Assembly (NCBI GenBank): GCA_038321545.1
Contig: JBBQFB010000220.1
Location: 1 to 6,420, forward strand
Direction of reading: 5' to 3'
Length of the DNA: 6,420 nt
From: VFJZ01 sp038321545
Lineage (GTDB): Bacteria > Actinomycetota > Thermoleophilia > Gaiellales > F1-60-MAGs149
The translations under genes and the position numbers were made by a program. The notes below the pieces were generated by a model. It did no database searches and was not told the DNA's origin. It saw only the letters and a list, made by a program, of their open reading frames with translations. This document shows positions 1-4,518 of this stretch, in pieces (the stretch's first letter is position 1; each line of letters starts with the position of its first letter).

Positions 1-353
1 GAGCCGACGAGCAGCGACGCGCCGGCACCCGTCTCGTCCGGCGAGGCGAGCGACGCCTCGTGGAGGCCGCCGGCGATCGCCGCGCCGTCCAGCGTCGGGG
101 TGTGCAGCCCCGCCTCGGCGAGGCGCTGCAGCCCGAGCAGCGTCCCGGCGGCGCCGACGAGGACGCCTCGGAAGATGCCGTCGGGCGCCGCGACCGGATC
201 GTCGTCCCTCGGGTGCATCGGCCACAGCCGCTCGGGGTCGAACGCCGCCTCGACGTCACGGCAGATCGCCGCGACCGCGTCACGGGCGCGGTTGTCGTCC
301 CACGGCAGGTCGGTGAGCGGCTCGTGGCGCGCCGGATCGGAGAGCGGCTGCAT
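1..353 (-). CDS. LanC-like (lanthionine synthetase C-like) protein, N-terminal part
   Basis: The reading frame opens at an ATG at 353 and stays open to the left edge, giving 117 complete N-terminal codons. The protein starts MQPLSDPARHEPL, followed by LPWDDNRARDAVAAI, then a WPMHPRDDD stretch, then FRGVLVGAAGTLLGLQRLAEAG at about residues 61-82. The WP-x-HP motif and the glycine-rich G-x-x-GAAG-x-L-x-x-LxxL helix are typical of the N-terminus of LanC-like proteins, which have an alpha/alpha-barrel fold. The zinc ligands of that family (Cys, Cys-His) lie far downstream and are outside the window, so neither catalytic competence nor a lanthipeptide role can be judged. No precursor peptide or LanB-like gene is visible nearby. 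Many LanC-like proteins in actinobacteria stand alone and have no known role in lantibiotic synthesis. The identification rests on remembered family pattern. The start is supported by a strong promoter ending eight bases upstream. Confidence 0.6.
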   Translation of the reverse strand, partial: MQPLSDPARHEPLTDLPWDDNRARDAVAAICRDVEAAFDPERLWPMHPRDDDPVAAPDGIFRGVLVGAAGTLLGLQRLAEAGLHTPTLDGAAIAGGLHEASLASPDETGAGASLLVG

Positions 354-361
354 CGGCCGGG

Positions 362-389
362 ATTCTACGCGGGCCCCGCGGGACGTCAA
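362..389 (-). promoter_or_regulatory. Sigma-70-type promoter for the LanC-like gene (leaderless geometry)
   Basis: On the minus strand a -35 TTGACG (389-384) is followed by a 16-base spacer and a -10 TAGAAT (367-362). The ATG of the LanC-like gene lies eight bases further on, at 353, so transcription would begin at or within a few bases of the start codon. There is no room for a ribosome-binding site, which implies a leaderless mRNA, a common arrangement in actinobacteria. This is the best housekeeping promoter match in the window. Confidence 0.7.
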
Positions 390-412
390 CCCTGCTGTCG
401 CGGCCGGGGTGG

Positions 413-418
413 CATGCT
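413..418 (+). promoter_or_regulatory. Possible -10 element for the 216-aa gene
   Basis: CATGCT matches the A and final T of the TANNNT -10 pattern and lies seven bases before the GTG at 426, the same geometry as other starts in this window. No -35 element is recognisable at 16-18 bases upstream. Support is therefore mainly positional, and it favours the GTG at 426 over the ATG at 414. Confidence 0.3.
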
Positions 419-425
419 GGCGCTC

Positions 426-1076
426 GTGAACCGCGAGGAGCTCTACGCGCTGCCGGGCGATGAGTTCGTCGCCGCCCGCCAGGCCTCCGCCCGCTCGCTG
501 GTGAAGGCCGGGAGGCGCGAGGATGCCGAGGCCATCCGCGCCCTGCGGCGGCCGACGCGCTCGGCCGAGGTGCTGAACCGGCTGGCGCGTGGGGAGCCGA
601 AGGCCGTGAAGGCGCTGACCGGGGCCGGCGACGCGCTGCGCAAGGCGCTCGAGGCGGGCCAGCGGTCCGGTGTCGAGAAGGCGCGCCAGGGCGTGTCGGC
701 CGCGATCGACGGGCTGCTCGCGAAGGCCCGCGAGGACGGCCCGAGCGACCAGGTGCTGGCCGAGGTGGCGACGAGCCTGCAGGCCGCGGCATTCGACGTC
801 GCGGCCGGTGACCGGCTGCGCGAGGGGTGCCTCGAGCGTCCGCTCGATCCGCCCGGCTTCGAGGCACTCGCCGGTCTCACGCTGCCGCCCGGCGAGCGGC
901 CCGAGCGCACGCAGCCGGAGCAGCCGCAGGAGACCGTCGCCGACCGCGCAGCCGAGCGCGAGCGGGTGAGACTCGAGAGCCGCGTGGAGCGGGCGCTGGA
1001 GGCGCTGCGCCGGGCCGAGCAGGCCCACGCCGAGGCAGAGGCGGCGCTGGCGGAGCTCACCGATGCCGAAGCGTGA
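426..1076 (+). CDS. Conserved hypothetical helical/coiled-coil protein (216 aa)
   Basis: The protein begins VNREELYALPGDEFVAARQA and is almost wholly helical, rich in Ala, Glu, Arg and Leu. The N-terminal pattern REELYALP-x-x-FVAAR, then a K-A-G-R-R-E-D/E-A block and an R-A-L-R-R-P motif at about residues 38-43, recalls a widespread uncharacterised actinobacterial family whose function I do not know. Residues 58-130 form long amphipathic helices. Residues 135-170 are Pro/Gly-rich and probably a flexible linker. Residues 171-216 are a charged Ala/Glu/Arg coiled-coil. There is no signal peptide or membrane segment. The frame is open further upstream to about 60, but that part is antisense to the LanC-like gene and carries no family pattern. 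An ATG at 414 would add four residues; the GTG at 426 is chosen because the conserved sequence begins there and a -10-like hexamer sits seven bases before it. Family members with a similar start sometimes adjoin DNA-ligase-D-type genes, as far as I recall, which is relevant to the short ORF overlapping its 3' end. Confidence 0.75.
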   Translation: MNREELYALPGDEFVAARQASARSLVKAGRREDAEAIRALRRPTRSAEVLNRLARGEPKAVKALTGAGDALRKALEAGQRSGVEKARQGVSAAIDGLLAKAREDGPSDQVLAEVATSLQAAAFDVAAGDRLREGCLERPLDPPGFEALAGLTLPPGERPERTQPEQPQETVADRAAERERVRLESRVERALEALRRAEQAHAEAEAALAELTDAEA

Positions 1077-1108
1077 GCTGGCGGAGTACCGCACGAAGCG
1101 CCGCCACC

Positions 1109-1137
1109 TTGCGCTCCGGCCCGAGGTACGCGAACAT
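1109..1137 (+). promoter_or_regulatory. Weak promoter for the 121-aa gene, overlapped by the LexA box
   Basis: TTGCGC (1109-1114), a 17-base spacer and GAACAT (1132-1137) lie seven bases before the GTG at 1145. Both hexamers are poor matches to consensus; only TTG and the A/T positions of the -10 agree. The spacing equals that of the PLP-enzyme promoter in this window. The -10 lies within the LexA palindrome, as expected for repression. Confidence 0.3.
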
Positions 1138-1144
1138 ACGTTCG
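1131..1144. promoter_or_regulatory. LexA operator (SOS box), Gram-positive type
   Basis: CGAACATACGTTCG is a perfect CGAAC-N4-GTTCG inverted repeat. It fits all ten fixed positions of the actinobacterial SOS box and differs by one base from the Bacillus optimum CGAACATATGTTCG. No other CGAAC-N4-GTTCG occurs in the window. The box ends exactly at the GTG start of the 121-aa gene, so bound LexA would cover the promoter and transcription start of that gene. The site is palindromic, but no convincing gene starts leftward from it. Confidence 0.6.
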
Positions 1145-1510
1145 GTGACGGCACAGGGATCGGCTCGCGCGCGGCTTCGCCGTGCCCTCCGCGGCGGCGA
1201 TGCGTTCATGGTCGTGACAGCAGCGCACCAGGTCGAGAACATGAGCGTCACGGAAGCGTTCGCGGTCGTGCTGGTGCTCGCCACGCGGCGTGACCCTCGC
1301 CGCGCTCGGGCGGCGCGTCGCCTCGCGCACCGGGCCGCGCTCGAACAGGCTGCGGCGCAGCGCCTTCACGACGAGCTCGCGCCCGTGCTCGACCGCCTCA
1401 ACAGGGGTGATGCGACGGCGGCCGACCACGCGGCGGCGATCCTGGAGCGGGCGGGATTCCGGGGCGCCGAGCGTGAGGTGCGCGAACGCCGCGAGGCCGA
1501 CGGCCGCTGA
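1145..1510 (+). CDS. Small helical hypothetical protein, putatively LexA-controlled (121 aa)
   Basis: From GTG 1145 the protein reads VTAQGSARARLRRALRGGD, then a hydrophobic helical block VTEAFAVVLVLAT (about residues 35-47), then an Arg/Ala-rich helix (51-75), then HDELAPVLDRL and TAADHAAAILERAGF, ending in a charged tail. There is no signal peptide; the hydrophobic block is a short buried helix rather than a clear membrane segment. I recall a similar layout (basic L-RRAL-x-x-G helix, then D/E-A-x-x-x-V-x-LA, then an RA-x-RRLA helix) in uncharacterised actinobacterial proteins, but I cannot name the family. GC-rich third positions hold from about 1145 onward. Alternative starts are ATG 1208 and ATG 1241, neither with a good ribosome-binding site; 1145 keeps the conserved-looking first helix. 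The adjoining LexA box suggests induction after DNA damage. The neighbours are the 216-aa gene upstream and a hairpin downstream. Function unknown. Confidence 0.6.
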   Translation: MTAQGSARARLRRALRGGDAFMVVTAAHQVENMSVTEAFAVVLVLATRRDPRRARAARRLAHRAALEQAAAQRLHDELAPVLDRLNRGDATAADHAAAILERAGFRGAEREVRERREADGR

Positions 1511-1545
1511 CGCTGCTCGGCGCGGTGTCGCCGGCGGCAACCGTA

Positions 1546-1573
1546 CCGCCACCGATCCCGGTAGGCGGGGTTT
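1546..1573 (+). terminator. Possible intrinsic terminator after the 121-aa gene
   Basis: CCGCCACCG (1546-1554) pairs with CGGT-A-GGCGG (1559-1568), a nine-base-pair stem with one bulged A and an ATCC loop, followed by GG and TTT (1571-1573). The T tract is short, so termination may be inefficient. The hairpin sits between the end of the 121-aa gene and the promoter-like motif of the next gene, where a terminator is expected. Confidence 0.4.
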
Positions 1574-1595
1574 AGACGATCTGCGTGGTGGGAAC
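1570..1595 (+). promoter_or_regulatory. SigB/SigF-type promoter-like motif upstream of the anti-sigma-type gene
   Basis: GTTT (1570-1573) is followed by 16 bases and GGGAAC (1590-1595). Promoters of the stress/sporulation sigma factors SigB and SigF in Bacillus, Streptomyces and Mycobacterium have GTTT at -35 and GGGTA(T/C/A) at -10 with about 14-17 bases between. The only main departure is A for T in the fourth -10 position. Transcription would start near 1602 and give a leader of about 40 bases that contains the ribosome-binding site of the next gene. No better housekeeping promoter is visible in this gap. Confidence 0.5.
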
Positions 1596-1642
1596 TGGTC
1601 TCCACAGCGAGGTCGGCTGGTTCAGCCGAGGAAGAAGGCGGC

Positions 1643-2050
1643 GTGGCTACTGGTTCGAGGGCGCCCGGGGAGGAGCGCGTCGAGCGGACGTTCGCGCTGG
1701 ACGACCGCACGGCGCCTCGCCAGGCCCGGCTAGCCGTCGCCGACCTCGCGGGCATCGACGAGCGCGTCCGCCACGATCTCACGATCGTGGTCAGCGAGCT
1801 GGTCGCCAACGCCGTGCGCCACGCGCCGCGCGTGACTGGTGGTCAGGTCTCCGTCTCGGTGGTGGTGGACCGCGAGGCGGACACCATCCACGTCGAGGTC
1901 GTCGATCCCGGATCGGGCTTCGAACGGGTGCCGCCCCCGGACGGGGACGGCGGGCTCGGACTCGTCATCGTCGACCGCGTCGCGCTCGACTGGGGCGTGG
2001 CGTCCGACGGCGCCACGACGGTGTGGTGCACGATCCCGACGACGCGCTGA
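1643..2050 (+). CDS. RsbW/SpoIIAB-like ATP-binding protein (anti-sigma factor serine kinase)
   Basis: This 135-aa single-domain GHKL ATPase is of the HATPase_c_2 type. Proteins like this bind a SigB/SigF-family sigma factor and are released when they phosphorylate or bind an RsbV-type anti-anti-sigma protein. Visible motifs are the N box ELVANAVRH (residues 52-60, with Glu52 and Asn56 as probable Mg-ATP ligands), the G1 box VDPGSGF (87-93), and the G2 box GGLGLVIVDRVA (103-114) followed by DWG. The C-terminus TTVWCTIP is the usual last strand. The length is normal for the family. The start is GTG 1643, preceded by GAGGAAGAAGG, a good ribosome-binding site. No sigma factor or RsbV-like gene lies next to it, so it is an orphan whose partner must be encoded elsewhere. 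The SigB-like motif upstream suggests feedback control by its own sigma factor. Some related GHKL proteins serve other regulators, so the exact target is inferred. Confidence 0.85.
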   Translation: MATGSRAPGEERVERTFALDDRTAPRQARLAVADLAGIDERVRHDLTIVVSELVANAVRHAPRVTGGQVSVSVVVDREADTIHVEVVDPGSGFERVPPPDGDGGLGLVIVDRVALDWGVASDGATTVWCTIPTTR

Positions 2051-2066
2051 ACCGGCACCGAGCGGG

Positions 2067-2094
2067 GTGATGCGAGCGCGATGGGCGGTACACT
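2067..2094 (+). promoter_or_regulatory. Promoter for the 81-aa gene
   Basis: TACACT (2089-2094) is a good TANNNT -10 element. GTGATG (2067-2072), 16 bases upstream, is a weak -35. Transcription would begin near 2101 and give a leader of about 36 bases that includes the ribosome-binding site at 2124-2129. Confidence 0.5.
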
Positions 2095-2123
2095 CGACCC
2101 GGGTGCAATCCTGCGCTCGCGAC

Positions 2124-2129
2124 GGGGAG
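2124..2129 (+). promoter_or_regulatory. Ribosome-binding site fixing the start of the 81-aa gene
   Basis: GGGGAG lies seven bases before the ATG at 2137. It supports translation of this small gene and its start choice. Confidence 0.6.
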
Positions 2130-2136
2130 TGCGTTC

Positions 2137-2382
2137 ATGTCCGACGAGTCCGTGCTCTACACCGTTGCGCGCGAGTCGACCCCGCTGGTTGCCCTGGGTG
2201 ACGGATGGCGCGCTCCGGCGGGGAGCGATACCAACGCCGCGCTGAGCGCCGCCGTCGAGGCAGCGCGTCAGCATCACAAGGCGACGCGGGGCGAGCACCA
2301 CGTCGTGCGCGAGCAGCGAGTCCGCAACCAGGGCGGCGTCCGCTCCGAGCGGACCGTGTTCTCGACCCGCATCAACCTGTAG
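2137..2382 (+). CDS. Small orphan hypothetical protein (81 aa)
   Basis: The protein begins MSDESVLYTVARESTPLV and ends RTVFSTRINL. The middle carries an Ala-rich helix (about residues 33-44) and a basic His-rich stretch, RQHHKATRGEHHVV (45-58). There is no signal peptide, membrane segment or recognisable domain. The first 25 residues read as short strands, and the C-terminus is basic (HHVVREQRVRNQGGVRSER). I do not recognise the family. It is judged real because it has a -10 TACACT promoter, a well-spaced GGGGAG ribosome-binding site and GC-rich third positions throughout, and no better gene on either strand competes for the region. It is transcribed in the same direction as the RsbW-like gene 86 bases upstream but seems to have its own promoter. 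The positive charge and His pairs would allow nucleic-acid or metal binding, but that is speculation. Confidence 0.65.
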   Translation: MSDESVLYTVARESTPLVALGDGWRAPAGSDTNAALSAAVEAARQHHKATRGEHHVVREQRVRNQGGVRSERTVFSTRINL

Positions 2383-2405
2383 CAACGAGCCGCGTCTTCC
2401 CGGCT

Positions 2406-2450
2406 GGGCAGGCCTTCTTGACGGCTGCTCGCTGCGGCGTCAGGCTGCCC
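2406..2450. repeat. Nested inverted repeat over the PLP-enzyme promoter
   Basis: The outer arms GGGCAG (2406-2411) and CTGCCC (2445-2450) enclose CC/GG and the inner arms TGACG (2419-2423) and CGTCA (2438-2442), giving about 13 pairs with unpaired bases on the left side. The inner arms coincide with the -35 hexamer and the left edge of the -10 hexamer. It could be an operator for a regulator of the PLP-enzyme gene or a readthrough-limiting hairpin for the 81-aa gene. No T tract follows, so an intrinsic terminator is unlikely. Confidence 0.35.
2418..2446 (+). promoter_or_regulatory. Promoter for the PLP-enzyme gene (leaderless geometry)
   Basis: TTGACG (2418-2423), a 17-base spacer and CAGGCT (2441-2446) lie seven bases before the ATG at 2454. 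The -35 is strong; the -10 keeps only the A and final T of TANNNT. No ribosome-binding site precedes the ATG, which fits a leaderless transcript. Confidence 0.5.
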
Positions 2451-2453
2451 GCC

Positions 2454-3602
2454 ATGATTGATGTCGCGCGCGGTCCGAACGAGCACCTGATCGGCCAGCC
2501 CGGCTCGCGGCACGAGCTCGGCACGCCGTCGCTGGTGCTCGACCTGGACGTCTTCGACGCCAACGTCGCGTCGCTCGCGACGCACGGCGCGGCCCATGGC
2601 TACGACGTCCGCGCCGTCGCCAAGATCCACAAGACGGTCGAGATCTCGCGCGCCCAGATCGCCGCCGGCGGCGTCGGCGTCTGCTGTGCGACGCTGCGCG
2701 AGGCCGAGGTGATGGCCGACGCCGGCATCCCCGGCGTGATGCTGTTCACGTCCGTCGTGACGGCGCCGAAGCTGGCCCGGCTGGCCGATCTCAACGCCCG
2801 CGCCGACGGGCTGCTGGTCTGCATCGACGACCCGGCCAACGTCGCGCAGCTGGAGGATGTGGCGCGAGCCTCGGGCAAGCCGCTCGGCCTGCTGGTCGAC
2901 CTCGAGGTGGGCGGTGGCCGAACCGGCCTTGCGGACGAGGATGCCGCCGTCGCGCTGGCCGGCCGGATCGCGGCCGGCGACATGCTCACGTACGCCGGCG
3001 TCCAGGGCTACGTCGGCAACCACCAGAACACCATCGACTACGACACCCGGCGCACGATGTCGCGCGAGCTGCTCCGGCCGCTCGTGTCGCTCGTCGAACG
3101 CCTCCACCGCGAGGATCTGGCGCCGCGCATCGTCTCGGGCGCCGGCACCGGTACGCATGACTTCGACTACGAGCTCGGCGTCCTGACCGAGGTGCAGGGC
3201 GGCACGTACGCGCTGATGGACGTCAACTACCGCGACGCCGTGCTGCGGCGCGACGACCCGCACCCGTTCGGCGCCGCACTGGCCGTCCGCGCGACGGTGA
3301 TCTCCACGGCGCAGCCGGGCTTCGCGGTCGCCGACGCCGGCATCAAGGAGCTGGACTGCATCTTCGGCATCGAGCACCCGGGCCTCCTGCGCGGCGGTCC
3401 CGCCGGCGCGGTCTACTCGCTGGTGGGCGACGACATGGGCCGTATCGACCTCCTCGAGGGCGGGTCGCTGAAGGTCGGTGACGTCGTCGACCTGCAGCCG
3501 CCGCACTGCTACCAGACGCTCGCGATGTACCGCCTGATCCACTGCGTCCGCGGCGACGACCTGGTCGACATCTGGACGGTCGACGCGCGCGACCAGTGGT
3601 GA
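2454..3602 (+). CDS. D-threonine aldolase/DSD1-like fold-type III PLP enzyme
   Basis: This 382-aa protein has an alanine-racemase-like N-terminal barrel and a C-terminal beta domain. Relatives cleave or dehydrate D-beta-hydroxy amino acids (D-threonine aldolase, 3-hydroxy-D-aspartate aldolase, D-serine dehydratase) using PLP and a divalent metal. The barrel opens TPSLVLDLDVFDANV (24-38). The probable PLP lysine is Lys57 in AKIHK (56-60). Further marks are GVGVCCATLREAEVMADAGI (73-92), LEVGGGRTGL (150-159), SGAGTGTHDFD (228-238, probable phosphate-binding loop), QGGTYALMDVNY (248-259) and VADAGIKEL (292-300). The usual HCDPT-x-N metal motif appears as HCYQTLA (351-357), so the second metal ligand is Tyr353; the usual His two residues before the PLP lysine is Val55. 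The fold assignment is firm but the substrate is open. The frame is open upstream, but family similarity begins at ATG 2454. It ends one base from the convergent proline dehydrogenase gene. Both point to amino-acid catabolism, though they are not an operon. Confidence 0.85.
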   Translation: MIDVARGPNEHLIGQPGSRHELGTPSLVLDLDVFDANVASLATHGAAHGYDVRAVAKIHKTVEISRAQIAAGGVGVCCATLREAEVMADAGIPGVMLFTSVVTAPKLARLADLNARADGLLVCIDDPANVAQLEDVARASGKPLGLLVDLEVGGGRTGLADEDAAVALAGRIAAGDMLTYAGVQGYVGNHQNTIDYDTRRTMSRELLRPLVSLVERLHREDLAPRIVSGAGTGTHDFDYELGVLTEVQGGTYALMDVNYRDAVLRRDDPHPFGAALAVRATVISTAQPGFAVADAGIKELDCIFGIEHPGLLRGGPAGAVYSLVGDDMGRIDLLEGGSLKVGDVVDLQPPHCYQTLAMYRLIHCVRGDDLVDIWTVDARDQW

Positions 3603-3603
3603 G

Positions 3604-4518
3604 CTAGTCGCGGCCGACGAGGCGCGCGAGCGTGCCGCGGGCCACCGACCGGGCCAGGCCCGGGTTCTCCCGCAGCCGGCGCACCGAGTACTCGTACCAG
3701 CGGCTGCCGAACGGCACGTACACGCGCACCGGGTGCCCGTTGCGGACAAGCTCGTCACCGAGCCCCGGCCGCACGCCGAGGAGCATCTGGAACTCGTACG
3801 CGTCGGGAGCTAGACCGGCCGCCTCGACCCGTCGCGTGGCCTGCTCGATCAGGTACGCGTCGTGCGTCGCGATCGCAGGATAGGCGCCGATCTCGAGCAG
3901 GCGGTCGAGCGCCGCCACCCACGCCGCGCGCACCTCGTCGAAGGACTGCAGCGCGACGACGGGCGGCTCGACGTAGATGCCCTTGCAGATGCGCACCCGC
4001 GGCGCGAGCGCCGCCAGCGCGTCGATGTCCGCCGGCGTGCGCTTCAGCATCGCCTGCAGCACGATGCCGAGGTTCTCGTGGCCCTGCGCGCGGAGATGGT
4101 GGTAGACCGCGAGGATGTCGGTCGTGGTGGAGGAGTCCTCCATGTCGATCTCGACGGTCGTCCCGCGCGCGGCGGCGTGTGTGGCGATCGCGCCGATCAG
4201 CTCGCGACACGCGTCGCCGTCGACGTGCAGGCCGAGACCCGTCGGCTTGACGCTGACGTCGCCGTCGAGGCCGTTCTCGGCGATTGCGTCGAGCACCGCG
4301 ATGTAGATGTCGCGGATCGCCTCGGCGTCGCCGAGCGCCTCGATCTCCTCGCCCAGCACGTCGATCGTCGCGCGCTTGCCGGCCGCGTTCAGACGCTGCG
4401 TGGTCTCGACGGCGTCGGCCAGCGTCTCGCCCGCGATGTACGGCGCCGCGAACCGGCGCACCAGTGGCCGCGGCATCAACGGCACGCCTCGCGCGAGCAG
4501 GTGGTCGATCGCCGACAT
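3604..4518 (-). CDS. putB: Proline dehydrogenase (monofunctional, FAD-dependent)
   Basis: This 304-aa protein should oxidise L-proline to 1-pyrroline-5-carboxylate with FAD and pass electrons to the membrane quinone pool, the first step of proline use. The length matches single-domain proline dehydrogenases and there is no fused P5C dehydrogenase. Barrel motifs appear in order: VSVKPTGLG (88-96), EIDMEDSS (123-130), VLQAMLKRT (153-161), RICKGIYVEP (176-185), IATHD (216-220), YEFQMLLGVRPGL (241-253) and VRVYVPFGSRWYEYSVRRLRE (264-284). The arginine pair Arg280-Arg281 is the expected proline-carboxylate-binding pair. The start is ATG 4518, whose A is also the last base of the upstream sulfurtransferase stop codon (TGATG), implying coupled translation; an in-frame ATG at 4569 would give a 17-residue extension antiparallel in character to known starts and lying inside the upstream gene. 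No P5C dehydrogenase gene is visible in the window. Confidence 0.93.
   Translation of the reverse strand: MSAIDHLLARGVPLMPRPLVRRFAAPYIAGETLADAVETTQRLNAAGKRATIDVLGEEIEALGDAEAIRDIYIAVLDAIAENGLDGDVSVKPTGLGLHVDGDACRELIGAIATHAAARGTTVEIDMEDSSTTTDILAVYHHLRAQGHENLGIVLQAMLKRTPADIDALAALAPRVRICKGIYVEPPVVALQSFDEVRAAWVAALDRLLEIGAYPAIATHDAYLIEQATRRVEAAGLAPDAYEFQMLLGVRPGLGDELVRNGHPVRVYVPFGSRWYEYSVRRLRENPGLARSVARGTLARLVGRD

Larger units (their letters stand above)
1063..1293 (+). pseudogene. Possible remnant of a LigD-type 3'-phosphoesterase N-terminus
   Basis: An ATG at 1063 lies inside the end of the 216-aa gene and overlaps it by 14 bases. GGAG (1052-1055) lies seven bases upstream, a good ribosome-binding site, so it looks translationally coupled. 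Its first residues, MPKRELAEYRTKR, resemble the conserved opening of 3'-phosphoesterase domains of bacterial non-homologous end-joining ligase LigD (L-x-x-Y-x-x-KRDF). The similarity stops after KR: none of the three frames shows the expected DF-x-x-T-x-EP continuation. Beyond about 1145 the frame overlaps a better coding frame, and its translation becomes Arg/Pro-rich and loses any protein character. The ORF may be a decayed or truncated gene start, or the match may be chance over about 13 residues. I would not treat it as a functional gene. Confidence 0.25.

Noticed and set aside
60..413. Upstream extension of the 216-aa gene's frame to about position 60
   Set aside because: It is antisense to the LanC-like gene, rich in Arg/Val/Gly with no family pattern, and the conserved sequence begins only at 426.
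1057..1284. 75-residue minus-strand frame crossing the LexA box, possibly the gene the box controls
   Set aside because: Its upstream part is Ser/Thr/Arg-rich and unlike a protein, its ATG codons lack ribosome-binding sites, and the plus-strand frame has better coding character.
443..1552. 369-residue minus-strand open frame
   Set aside because: It is an Arg/Ser/Ala-rich shadow of the two plus-strand genes, typical of GC-rich DNA, with no domain and no plausible start signals.
2205..2453. 83-residue N-terminal extension of the PLP enzyme
   Set aside because: It overlaps the 81-aa gene in another frame and crosses the promoter region, and family similarity begins after ATG 2454.
2274..3758. 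494-residue minus-strand open frame opposite the PLP enzyme
   Set aside because: It is a long GC-driven antisense frame; the plus strand encodes a clear PLP enzyme and the antisense protein has only low-complexity Arg/Val/Asp repeats.
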